Assembly: GCA_016987375.1 (NCBI GenBank)
Contig: PJRA01000524.1
Coordinates: forward strand, 1,540,691 to 1,604,690
Length of the DNA: 64,000 nt
Direction: 5' to 3'
Origin: Brachionus koreanus
Lineage: Eukaryota; Rotifera; Eurotatoria; Ploima; Brachionidae
Shown here: one piece after another, positions 11,398 to 20,944 of the stretch
Numbering within the stretch: the first letter of the stretch is position 1
Layout of the letters: the number at the start of each line of letters is the position of its first letter
Made by a program: the position numbers and the translations under genes
Notes under the pieces: generated by a model
Database searches by the model: none
What the model was told of the DNA's origin: nothing
The model's input: only the letters and a program-made list of their open reading frames with translations

Positions 11398-11426
11398 TAC
11401 AAAAAAAAAAAAACTAACAAAAAAAA

Positions 11427-11835
11427 TCAATTTAATTCCTCAAGTTTTGAAAGCAAATATTTCAAGTGATCAGGTAGTTTTTTGTCTGGATTTAAATTTA
11501 TGACTTGGCCTTTTAAATTTTTTAATTCATCAATCAAACTATTTATATTCTCTTTTAATTGATAGTTTTCATTCAATAATGTCTTCATTTTTTCGTCACG
11601 GTCATTGTCTTTTCCAATATCTTGCTCGCATTTAATATTCATTTTGTTATTTTGCTCAAATAATAAATTTGTTACACAGTCTGGAATTTTACGCTTTCTT
11701 ATAAATAAGCTTTTCGTGAGTAATGGTTGTTTATAACTCTAAGAATGATTTATATTAAAAAATTAAAATTTTATTATTTAAAATATGACAAAAAGAGGGA
11801 GTTTATTACGCAAGTTTTTTTAGTTTTTGACTCAT
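11427..11835 (-). CDS. Short C/EBP-type leucine-zipper protein with defective basic region
   Basis: Two exons, 11835-11810 and 11736-11427 (73-nt intron; acceptor TTAGAG chosen because it alone keeps frame), 111 residues. The C-terminal half is a zipper with leucines at heptad spacing (residues 62, 69, 76, 83) followed by NPDKKLP, matching SPDKKLP at the end of the C/EBP-like protein encoded at 14617-15627, so the two are paralogues. In the aligned basic region the paralogue reads NNAAVKKCR while this protein reads NNKMNIKCE: the invariant Arg is Glu, the Ala/Val pair is lost, and flanking positions are acidic. It should dimerise but not bind DNA, like vertebrate CHOP or Id-type inhibitors. 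That is inference. A TTACGTCA (ATF/C/EBP-type) site lies just upstream of the ATG. Confidence 0.72.
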
Positions 11836-11843
11836 TAAGGTAA

Positions 11844-11851
11844 TGACGTAA
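11844..11851 (-). promoter_or_regulatory. ATF/C/EBP-type site TTACGTCA
   Basis: TGACGTAA on the plus strand (TTACGTCA in the sense of the gene), about 9 nt upstream of the start codon of the short bZIP gene. Such composite half-sites are bound by bZIP dimers, so auto- or cross-regulation within the cluster is plausible. It may lie in the 5' UTR. Confidence 0.35.
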
Positions 11852-12289
11852 ATTTTTTATTGTTTGTTCTTTTGAGTGGATATTCTATAAAAATCACGTT
11901 CTAAGCTTGGATTTATTATTTTCTTTAGTTTATTTAATAGAATTTAAACAAAAAAAGATTGAAGAATTCAGTCAAAATTTGATCTAGTTGGAAAAGCTTT
12001 TTCTCAATAAATTTTTTTAAATAAAAAAGATATATTTTGCTAAAATTATGCTAGAGTAATAGTTAAAATAAATTTTATTTTTTTCAAATTCATTGCTAAG
12101 TTACTATAGTAAATTAATAAAATATTTTTTTCATATTTTAATTGTTATTTAATTAAATAAATAAACAAAAAAATTCATTATTGTTATATCTAATTATATA
12201 AAATTGTAAAATCAAGTACATAAATCAGCCAAAAAAAAAATCAAATTTTGGGTGTTCGATTGAAACATTCTGGACATTTTGTTTGCAAG

Positions 12290-12430
12290 AATTCATTTTA
12301 AATATACTATTCAAACGCTGAGGCCGTATCTTATGAAAGTTACTGAACCATTGTTTTCTGTACAAAGTAGAGCAGCAAGATTGATTCAAGCAATGAGAGG
12401 ATCAAGTTATAAGAAGCACATAGCAAAAAT
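12290..12430 (+). pseudogene. Non-LTR reverse transcriptase C-terminal fossil
   Basis: One plus-strand frame reads LRPYLMKVTEPLFSVQSRAA then RLIQAMRGSSYKKHI before a stop. This fits the segment after the RT catalytic core of Jockey/CR1-type non-LTR elements (RP-x-L-E ... VQRRATRLI ... SYEERL). Sequence further right is too decayed to follow. Short and single-frame, so only moderately sure. Confidence 0.45.
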
Positions 12431-13171
12431 TAATTGAACATTAGTGGGAGAAAAGACTGTGAACTCAAACAGATTAATAAATAAATGTTATCTGTAAATT
12501 TTTTTAATGCCCAAGAGATACCAATTTTTGATACCAATGATTTTTAGCATTGTCATCAAAACGGGACTATCATAATCAAGATGACTTAAAAATAGACTTT
12601 GAAGACAGTGATCAGAATTTCAGATTTAAAGCCAAATTGTTTGAGCAGTTTGATGAAACACTAATCTGATAAACGACTGTTTCTAGAATTTCGCCTCTCA
12701 GGAATAGCTTAATTGCTTTTTCACAGTCTGTGTCGAGGTTGAAGACAAATTTACATTGCTTGGTGTTTGATATTTAGCATTAGCCAGAAAAAAAGCACAA
12801 TCTTTTTAAAATTAACTAATTAATAAAGCTTAAATAAAACCATTACATGCATGTTTTTCTATGTTTATCTTATTTCTAAATTTTAATTTTGTTGAGGTTT
12901 TAAATTTTAGCAATCAAGCAATAATTTTAATAATTATACTTTTCTGTTCCTTATAAAGTTATAAGTAAATCTGAATTTTAAGAAAAATCTTATAATTGTA
13001 TCTATAATAATTAATACTAATTGACCCTATTTTATTCTTGTGGTTAATGGGGAGGCGCTCATCTTCTCATTTTAGTACTTTTGAGCAACAGCTCCGATCT
13101 GACACAGAGGCTACTGCATCGAGTTGATCATCTACACTGCATTTATTACTCAGTCGAAATCGGTCTCCCAT

Positions 13172-13339
13172 CTGGATTCATCTGGACACAATCTGGATTA
13201 TTAAACAAACTATAATTTTTCAAATTTTTATTTATTTATTTTTATCTATTTCCAAACATGAGGGCTGAAAAGAGGGCTATGCCGCTCGAAACTGCCCTGG
13301 AGTTACTCCAAAATTATTTTTCAAAAAAAAAAAAAAAAA
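13172..13339 (+). mobile_element. Retroposed insert with poly(A) tail and 16-bp target duplication
   Basis: A 168-bp segment ending in a run of about 18 A is flanked by identical 16-bp direct repeats GAAATCGGTCTCCCAT at 13156-13171 and 13340-13355. A perfect target-site duplication plus 3' A-tail is the hallmark of target-primed retroposition. The insert contains GGGCTATGCCGCTCGAAACT followed by GCCC, able to form a GGGC/GCCC stem. It lacks A/B boxes, so it is probably a 5'-truncated copy of a longer element. Confidence 0.72.
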
Positions 13340-13382
13340 GAAATCGGTCTCCCATTTTTTTGAGTTTAACATGCGCTCCGTA

Positions 13383-13491
13383 TTGCAGAAATATTTTGAA
13401 GACTTTTTATACCCATTTATGCGGGTTTTGAACCCCCCAATCATCTCCTTGTATGACTAACACACAAACTGATCGGCTATACTGGGTTTAT
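13383..13491 (-). mobile_element. tRNA-derived SINE, copy 2
   Basis: Minus-strand copy of the element at 1390-1498. It has the same A-box-like (TAGCCGATCAG) and B-box-like (GGGTTCAAAACCC) pair, the same TGTGTGT/TTAGTCATAC middle and a similar TTCTGCAATA tail. Beyond the tail the element continues into a GC-richer block (13030-13380) interrupted by the 168-bp retroposed insert. Confidence 0.6.
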
Positions 13492-14616
13492 CTTATTGAA
13501 TTTAGACATGAAAAATTCTTATGAGTAGATCAACAAAATATAATTATTAATTTTTAATCAAAAATATGTTTATTTGGCTTTATTTAATAAAAAAATATGA
13601 ATTAAACAATATATATTAATAAATATTAAAATTTGGTTATCCTTAAAACACGGATACCGATTTAAAAAAAAAAAATGAAAAGACAATTCAAATAGAAAAA
13701 CTTAATAATTAAAATAATATGATATTTAAATATTTCTTAATTAAAATCTTTCATTTGAATAATATAAGTTAAGGTTAAACCATAAATGGCTTACTAGTTT
13801 AAAGGAAAAATTTGTTAAGCGAAACATTAATTTTTTCACCATTAATTTGTATGTGTTACATTAAAGAATATTTCTTATAGCTATTTTTTTATGATTCGGA
13901 TCGGTTTTTAGATAAACCTTAAAATTCATTTCATTTTCAAAAAATATAGAAATAATTTTTTTTATTTATTTGAAAAATAGAAAAAAAAGCATGGCAACCA
14001 GTGACACAATTTTAAGTAAAAAAAAAAAAACTGTATTTTTCTTGAAGCAAGTATTTTTAAGTAAATAGAATTTTAGGGTTTAAATAAAATGATTGTTTTT
14101 AAAATTATATAAAGAAATTTCTCACGCCCTAAATTCTAAAAAATCAAATAAAATAAATTAAAATATTTGTTCAAGAAATTATCAAAAAAATAATCATTTT
14201 AAAATAAAAATTTTTCACTTCAATTGAATTAAAATTTAATAAATTATGAAACTATTTTTTAGATACCAGCTTGAATTTATAATTTTAATTAAGATTTTAG
14301 ATTGATAAGCGTTTCTTTAAGAGGCTTTTTTTCCAAAATGGTTGCCAATGTAATAATTTAAATTATGTCTAAAATACCTTTCTATTTGTTGAAAAAAAAA
14401 ATGCTCAAATTTTTTAATAAAAAATTATAGAAAATATTTATTTCAAATTAAAAAAAAAAATTTACTAAAATCAATTTTAACATCTAAGAAAACAAGTTAT
14501 TTAAAAATTAGTATCAATAACTTTAAAAAAATATATTTTTTCCTTTTTAATACCAGAATTGGTAAATATATATTAGAGAAAAAATTTACACAAATTTTGA
14601 TTTTTGAATTCAACAA

Positions 14617-15627
14617 TTAATTTTCAATTTCACTGTACATCATAGCTATATTTGCGGGCAGCTTTTTATCAGGACTCATTTGAATGATAATATTCTTGAG
14701 AACATCTAACTCTTGACCCAATTTTTTCACTGTTTCTTTTAGCCTTTTATTTTCGTCGTTTAAATTCTGCATTCGTTCTTCTCGTTCTTTCTGTTTTTCG
14801 AGCGATTTTTGCCGACATTTCTTCACAGCAGCATTATTGGCATCTCTTCTTTTAACATATTCATCAGTATTTTTTTCAACAACTTTGTTACCGAAACAAA
14901 CCACCGGTTTTTCAGCATTTTTCATCATTAGCTGTTTTTTGGACAATTTAACATTTGGATCTTCATTTAATGGAGTTGGTTTTCTGCCTCTTTTGGGCTT
15001 TTCAACCAATCCTGATTGCAGTGGAATTGGTTTATTAGTATTCAATCTTTTTACCTGGTTTCGGTCCTTAAAGCCAGTATTTTCAATGGTGCTTAATGCA
15101 GTACTGGTTGCATATGAACTTTCACTGCTCCTCGAGCTTTCATCACCGTATAAAAATTGATTTGTTATGCTAGAATTAGTCAAAATGTTTAATTGCTGAC
15201 CAACTTGTACCGGATATTTAATGTTTTCGTGGTCTTGTTTGACTTGTTCTTGTATGATTAGATCTGACAAGTCTGTGTAGGTTTTTTCCTGACTAACATT
15301 ATCTTCAAGACATCTGTTACTATTTTCTTTTTTAAGCTCGCTGAAGGATGGAAATCGCTCTAAATTCAATTCAATTGTTGACAGTCCCCGAAATAAATTA
15401 GTATAGTCCGTTTCGGAGCTGGTGGTTTTTGGGCCGTAAGGATCCAAATCGTTGTTCATAATATTTTTCTGCTGGTCAATGGTCAAAAAATCGTTCACTT
15501 CATAAAATGTTTGACATGTCAACAGTGAATTTCCCACTGAATTGAGAAAATAGTCTGCTTCTCTTTCTATTGATTGAATGGCGTTTACACTTATCTTTGA
15601 AACACAAGTATAGGAAGTCTTAGACAA
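14617..15627 (-). CDS. C/EBP-like bZIP transcription factor
   Basis: An open frame of 336 codons ending at 14617. Numbering from the first open codon: AT-hook-like KPKRGRKP at 210-217; basic region YVKRRDANNAAVKKCRQKS (257-275) with the invariant Asn264 and Arg272 present; leucine zipper with heptad leucines 289, 296, 303, 310; tail SPDKKLP. NNAAVKKCR is the C/EBP-type signature (N-N-x-A-V-x-K-S/C-R). The N-terminal part is Ser/Thr- and acid-rich, a likely activation region. The first open codon is TTG, not ATG; the first in-frame ATG is codon 57 (15457-15459). Either translation starts there (280 residues) or an unseen upstream exon supplies the start. A TATAAATA box at 15691-15698 favours a nearby transcription start. 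Confidence 0.82.
   Translation of the reverse strand: MSKTSYTCVSKISVNAIQSIEREADYFLNSVGNSLLTCQTFYEVNDFLTIDQQKNIMNNDLDPYGPKTTSSETDYTNLFRGLSTIELNLERFPSFSELKKENSNRCLEDNVSQEKTYTDLSDLIIQEQVKQDHENIKYPVQVGQQLNILTNSSITNQFLYGDESSRSSESSYATSTALSTIENTGFKDRNQVKRLNTNKPIPLQSGLVEKPKRGRKPTPLNEDPNVKLSKKQLMMKNAEKPVVCFGNKVVEKNTDEYVKRRDANNAAVKKCRQKSLEKQKEREERMQNLNDENKRLKETVKKLGQELDVLKNIIIQMSPDKKLPANIAMMYSEIEN
15495..15517 (-). promoter_or_regulatory. Two short uORFs before the first in-frame AUG of the C/EBP-like gene
   Basis: Minus-strand ATG at 15517 opens a five-codon ORF ending TGA at 15500, and ATG at 15503 opens ATG AAG TGA ending at 15495. Both are out of frame with the bZIP ORF and precede its first in-frame ATG at 15459. 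If transcription starts just downstream of the TATA box they would be translated first. Confidence 0.4.
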
Positions 15628-15690
15628 AAGGTGATTTTGCGATTTTGAAATTCCAAATTTTTTTTTTTGAAAAATGTAATTGTGAAATCT

Positions 15691-15698
15691 TATTTATA
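15691..15698 (-). promoter_or_regulatory. TATA box and upstream bZIP sites of the C/EBP-like gene
   Basis: TATAAATA on the minus strand. Further upstream are TGAGTCA (AP-1 type, 15785-15791) and GTTGCGAAAT (one base off the C/EBP consensus, 15819-15828). The combination suggests regulation by bZIP proteins, possibly by the cluster's own products. Confidence 0.45.
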
Positions 15699-15699
15699 C

Positions 15700-17340
15700 T
15701 CGATTCTAATAGAAGAAAATATTTCAAAAAGTTATGTTTATGAGATTCGTTTGGATCCTATTGGATCTTTCCAGAAACATAATTTGAGTCAGCTAAACAT
15801 TATTATTATTTAATTTTAGTTGCGAAATTACATTACTCATGTGCTTGGGATACTTTCAAAAGCTTGATTTTTTTCTTCTTTTTTTTTTTTTTAATTAGGG
15901 AAAAAACCTTCTTATGACTGAATTATTCAATTATCAATGAAAAAAATAGTCACTTAATGAATGGTAGTGCCTAATTTAGATATTATCCAAAATTAAAAGT
16001 TAAAAAATATTCATCATCCTATATTGAAAAGTATGCATTATGTTATGGAATTTTTTAAATGTTAGCTTTTCAACAGGAACATATAGATTTATTTTTTTAA
16101 CATTTAGTTGATTAATTTAATCAAATAAAAATAAGGTCAAAAATCGAAAAAAAAATTTTTTGAAAAAAAATACATTCATGGGCAAATACTTCTTGCATGT
16201 TGAAAAAATAGTTTTGAACATCCTAAGCATTACATGAATAACTTTGGATAATAATTTTGGATACTAGTTATAAGATCTGTCCCTAGTATTTGGAGAGTGA
16301 TCTTTAATGACCCTGATTTTAGAAATAGTACATGTACTTGTCCATAATGGAAAAAAAATATTTGTATAAACTATAAACCCTTAGCTTTACCCTGATAAGG
16401 ACTTAGAATGGCACCCAACGCTAAAAATGCTGGTGACATTTAACGCTTCTCACCTGGTCTCTTGATTTAAAGATTGAAAAATGCTTTGCAATGCATATTG
16501 GTTCAAAAAACCCAAACTATGATTATACGATTTTTAATAATTATGGAACTATAAAACTATCTAAAACGACTCTAGAAAAAGATTTAGGTATCTCTATTCA
16601 AAATAACCTTAAAATGAACAAACCAAGTCCGGTTCTGCACCAATCGTGCAAACTGAATGCTTGAAATGATAGCAAAAAATTTAAAATTTTTAAACACAGG
16701 CTCTTTAAGAATGCTATATACAGCGCTTTTACGGCCCATATTTTGAAAAAGAAATCGTCGAATTTGAAAAACTTCAGAGAAGAGCAGCAAAAATCATTCT
16801 TTTCCAATCAGGTATACAATTTGAGAAAACACACAAAATACATGGTAAGAGAAGATGTCATAAATTGTATGCATCGGTATGGATAAATGGCTTAAATGAA
16901 ATTATTTACTGCTAAAGCTTGTAAAAGCTTAAACCTTTCTTGGGTCGCAGTATTCTTTACTAGAGCTACTAAAAAAGAGAGGAAGACTTCCTGGTTCCAA
17001 AAATAATCATTCATCAGTTTAGACTGTAAACTACTTAAATCCTTAAATTTATTAAATAAAAATAATAAATTTAATTTAAAAATTTTATCTTTTGAATAAC
17101 AAATTAAAATGAAAATAGTTATTTAAGTTTATTAGAAATTTTTTGTGTAATGTAAAATAGAAAATTTTTCAAACAAATTTTTCAAAACATATTTTTTTGA
17201 CTTGAGCTAAAAAAAATAAGAACTTGAATTTGCTTAATTTTTAAAATTAATTTCAAAATATTCATAAAATTTATTTAAATCATCTAAATAATAGAGTAAT
17301 AAACATTAAAAAGACTTATCTAAACCCTTAAAAAAGTGAA
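15700..17340. other. Intergenic region with a non-LTR fossil
   Basis: Contains the promoter of the C/EBP-like gene at its left end and a decayed reverse-transcriptase segment at about 16430-16900. Otherwise nothing recognisable. Confidence 0.5.
16430..16900 (+). pseudogene. Non-LTR retrotransposon RT fossil (3' part)
   Basis: Plus-strand frames give WSLDLKIEKCFAMHIG, then TTLEKDLGISIQNNLKMNKQ, then IAKNLKFLNTGSLRMLYTAL, then FEKLQRRAAKIILFQSG, with frameshifts between them. These fit the post-catalytic thumb and C-terminal part of Jockey/CR1-type reverse transcriptases (W-x-x-x-F/L-N-x-x-K-C; KDLGV-x-I; LYK/TALLRP; LE-x-VQRRA). The catalytic YxDD is not present in this piece. It is dead and 5'-truncated. 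Confidence 0.65.
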
Positions 17341-17358
17341 AAAGATTTGGCGGAAAAA

Positions 17359-17959
17359 ATGGTAAAATAAACAAAAGTAAAATTTTCCTTTAACAATTAA
17401 CAAAATTTTTTCCCTTAAAAAAATAAAGCTTCCATTGTCATTGCTTAAGACTGCTATTAATCATCCCATGGTAAATTAATCATCAAATTAAATTAATTTG
17501 TTTTTTTAATTATTTAAAAGTTAGTCGAGCTAAAAAACGGTGAGACTTACAATGGACATCTAGCCAGTTGCGATACTTGGATGAATGTTTATTTAACGCA
17601 AGTGATATGCACTTCACGAGTAATAATAAATTAAAATAATTTTAGCTTGAATACAAAACATTGAAGAACTTTAGGACGGAGACCGATTTTGGAAAATACC
17701 TGAGTGCTATATTAGAGGAAGCACAATTAAGTATTTGCGAATTCCAGATGAGGTAATTGAAAATTACAAAGATGAGCCTAATAGAGGTCAACAGCTTAGA
17801 AAAGACCAAATGAGAAGAGGAGCTGGTTCAGGACAAAGAGGCGGGCGAGGGGGCCAAACAAATAGAGGAGGAAGACAGCAGACAAATTTATCTAACAATG
17901 CTGGAGGCTCTACTAACAGCATTGGAGGTGCTAGACCTGCCAAACAGCAACGAAGATAG
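17359..17959 (+). CDS. LSM4: LSM4, U6 snRNA-associated Sm-like protein
   Basis: Four exons: 17359-17361 (the ATG alone), 17429-17470, 17521-17619, 17675-17959; 142 residues. The N-terminus [14 protein letters not shown], the Sm1 motif [20 protein letters not shown] then MNVYL, and the Sm2 motif [18 protein letters not shown] are those of LSM4. A long RGG/Gln/Asn-rich tail follows ([17 protein letters not shown]), also typical. LSM4 is a subunit of the LSm1-7 (mRNA decay) and LSm2-8 (U6 snRNP) rings; the RGG tail is a methylation and P-body assembly segment in known homologues. The start codon occupies the last three coding bases of exon 1, immediately before a GTAAAA donor. A poly(A) signal AATAAA lies at 18034-18039. 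Confidence 0.93.
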
Positions 17960-19640
17960 ATTTTTTTTCTAAGACCGCTCAATTAGCTGACATTTAATAT
18001 AATTCTTTTGTTTGTAAAATTTTTGTTCAAAAAAATAAATAAAATAGATTTTTTATTCAGCAGTTAATTTTAAGCATACTTATCTAAAAGCTGTCAAGCA
18101 TTTTGCTGCGATTAAATCATTATTATTTATTAATCAAAAATATAAAATTAAAAAATAATAAAATTGAAAAATTTTTAAAAATCCCCAGTTTAGTTTATAA
18201 ATTATTCATTTTAATCTAATTTATCTAGATAAATTAACGTTATATTGTTTAAAATTGGTGTTTAATATATTTTTTAGACAAAGCGTTCTCTTTTGATGCC
18301 CAGTTGAGATGAGTCAAATCACTGTTTTATGTTCAAAAATTGATTTGTTTCTCTCTAATTAATTTAATCAGAATAATCAAATTAAAAGAATAAAAAATCT
18401 TTAATGCCATATCTAGATGTTTACTTGAGCATCTTTGTATGTTTTGAAAAAAAAATTTGTTTTAAAAATCTAAAATTTCAAAAGTCGAATTTTCAAAATA
18501 AAATTTTTACTTCTTTAGAAATTATTTTTTTTTTAGTATCAAAGTTGATCAACAGGCTAGTGTCCATGCTACAAGAGACTGATTTTGTTTCCAAAATTAA
18601 ATTAAATTAAATTTCATGATAAAGTATTGGACTTGGAAAATGGGATTTATGGAATTGATTTGTGAGGAACGAGCCATCGCGTGACGAGCTAATTAAGTAG
18701 ATGTGCGTGTGCGTACAGAAAATAACGAACTTAAAAAAAATTCTTGACGTATAAGAAAGATTAACTATACAAATAGGGAAAAAATATTGATTATATTTCT
18801 TAAAGAAACAATTAATTAGATACATAAATATCTTGACATTTTTTTAAATTTTGCCGTGGCTTATTAAATGAAAAAAATTAACGCTCCGTTACCCGCAATA
18901 TAAAACTCTGCTTTTTCTTATTTTAAAAGAAATGAAACCTGAATTTCCAATTTTAATCAAGCATTTACTCTATTCACCTTAAAAAATCTACTAGTTAACA
19001 CTAGAAAAATTCTTTAGATCACTTTTTTTAAAAATTGAAACTCAAATATTTTTAGATGAAAAAAACTATAATAGCTTTTAAAAATTAAACATTTTATTTC
19101 TTATTCTAAAAAATTTTAATTAATTTTCAGAAAAAAATATATAATTAGTCTACATTACTTAATTTAAAATTTTTAATAAAAATCAGCCGAATTTTTTAGT
19201 TTTAAATAAAATCTTTTTCATTTATAATGTTTAATGATCATTAAAATTTGATCATAAACTTCAATTAGCAAAATTTTATTTGGATGTGTGGAATGAATCG
19301 CTTTGGTAAGCATTTGCATTTATCTAATTGCTTCATTATGAAAAAATTAAAAATGAAAATGGCGAAAGTTTTTCAAAATGAATCTTTTTATCAAAATTAC
19401 TTTTAAATTAAAAATTTATTTTAATTGAATGACTTTTACATATATTATTAATTGCCAATCTAAAATTTAATCTTTAAATTATTAAATTATCCATAAGCCT
19501 AAGAGAATGAAAGTTTATAAATTGCTCACTAATTTTATTCAAGAACTCAATCTAGCTTTAAAATAAAGAACTAAAATTTATACAAAACATTTTTAAAATT
19601 AATATATAAAAAAAAAATTATTAATTCATAGAGGTATTCG
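17960..19640. other. Intergenic region
   Basis: After the LSM4 poly(A) signal I see no gene, tRNA or recognisable repeat. Open frames here are short and without family resemblance. Confidence 0.45.
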
Positions 19641-19919
19641 TCAAAAGCACAGATTAGAATTTTCACATTTTTTATTCTTGAAAATATAATTCAAAATCTC
19701 AAAGCCATACATTAACCTAATGGAATAGAGTTTTCTTAGATTTTCATGAAGCTGATGATTTTCATTTTCCAAAATTTGAATTTTTTTTTCGAAATCATTG
19801 TTTTGTTGCCGTTTACGCTCCCGATACTTTTTTGATATTATACAGGCTTTACGCTTTTGTTCCAATTCAAAAATTTTTTCATCACTAATAGCCTCACTTT
19901 CATCAAATTTTACTTTCAT
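19641..19919 (-). CDS. Small bZIP protein with atypical basic region
   Basis: 92 residues, single open exon from an ATG at 19919 (an upstream coding exon cannot be excluded). Basic region EQKRKACIISKKYRERKRQQ (20-39) is followed by a zipper with leucines at 50, 57 and 64. The YRERKR end resembles ATF4/CREB-type basic regions (YRQKKR). At the position of the nearly invariant Asn, eight residues before the Arg, there is Ala25, and the Ala-Ala pair is Ile-Ser. The zipper is short, after which the tail is hydrophobic and then basic. It may bind altered sites or act mainly as a dimer partner. It is the third minus-strand bZIP gene within about 8.5 kb. Confidence 0.62.
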   Translation of the reverse strand: MKVKFDESEAISDEKIFELEQKRKACIISKKYRERKRQQNNDFEKKIQILENENHQLHENLRKLYSIRLMYGFEILNYIFKNKKCENSNLCF

Positions 19920-20284
19920 CTTAGTAAAATCACTTGAATTTAGTATCTATAAAACTAGTATTTATTCTAAAAAAAAAAACTTAATCATCGATTCAATGAT
20001 GATAAATTTATTTTAATGATACTAAATTTTCGAATAGCGAGGCAAAAAGCATAAATCATGAATGTCTAATTTCATTTCATTTTAAATCGAAACGCCCCAG
20101 TGGTTCACTGCAAAACGAAATTTATATTCCATCAAAAAATTTCTGAATGATGCAACTAATCAAAATTTGATGGTTGTATTTCATTTCATGCATCAATAGA
20201 TTCATAAGTGGGTTTTTTTTAATCATTTTTTTAGAAAAATTTTCGATTGTTTTAAAACGGGAAAATTTAATTTTATAAAATTAA

Positions 20285-20500
20285 CACTAGAAGCACCAAA
20301 CGAGTCAATATGACTCGTTTAAAAAATTTTTAAATCCTCTTATCTTTTGAATAGATTTTTCAAATAAATATATCTCTTTTGATTTATATGGATTTTAAAA
20401 TTATTTTTTAAAAATTATATTACTTTATATAAATTATATAGTTTTTTTATAAAATATTTTTGAATTAAAAAAACCTGAAAATTGCTTGGTGCTTCTAGTG
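20285..20500. mobile_element. piggyBac-type MITE, copy 1
   Basis: 216-bp element bounded by TTAA on both sides (20281-20284, 20501-20504) with terminal inverted repeats CACTAGAAGCACCAA / TTGGTGCTTCTAGTG. TTAA duplication with CAC... ends is characteristic of piggyBac-derived MITEs. No ORF. A second copy (23516-23732) is alignable over its full length, including the subterminal AACCTGAAAA before the right end. This copy has near-perfect terminal repeats. Confidence 0.85.
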
Positions 20501-20944
20501 TTAAAGATGTGGATATTTTTGATTTTTTTCGATTTAGTATATAGAATTTAAAGCAAAGCTAAATTGAAGCTAATTTAAAAATTTGTTGATGCCTTGAATT
20601 TCAATTTTGCAATTTATGTTTAATTTGCATAAATTAAATGGTGAAACACGAAGTCAAATTTTAGAAATTTCTTTAGATTATTGAAAAAAGAAACTTAGTA
20701 ATTGTTTGAGTAAAACTTTTAAGTCTTAATTAGAAACTTATACCTTGAAACTTTTTATCATAGAAGTTTTAAAAAAAGTTTAATCTTTAGAATATTTTTT
20801 TTTTTGAAAGACCAATTCTGCTAAAATGTCTGAGAAAAAAGTTAAACATAATAAAAAAATAAAATTTCGCTCTTTCTTTGTATTTATTTTCGTGGTTTAT
20901 TTTAAATTTTAATATTCAGAAAGTTTGCTTTTTTTGCAAAGAAG

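Larger units (their letters stand above)
11900..14560. other. Intergenic region rich in retroelement remains
   Basis: No cellular gene seen. Contents from left to right: a reverse-transcriptase C-terminal fossil near 12290-12430, a GC-richer retroelement block at about 13030-13500 with a nested retroposed insert and a SINE head, and then plain A+T-rich sequence. Confidence 0.5.

Noticed and set aside
14837..15160. 107-codon plus-strand ORF
   Set aside because: Antisense to the C/EBP-like gene, whose protein has a clear bZIP domain.
17788..17982. Minus-strand ORF rich in Pro and Leu
   Set aside because: It is the complement of the RGG tail of LSM4.
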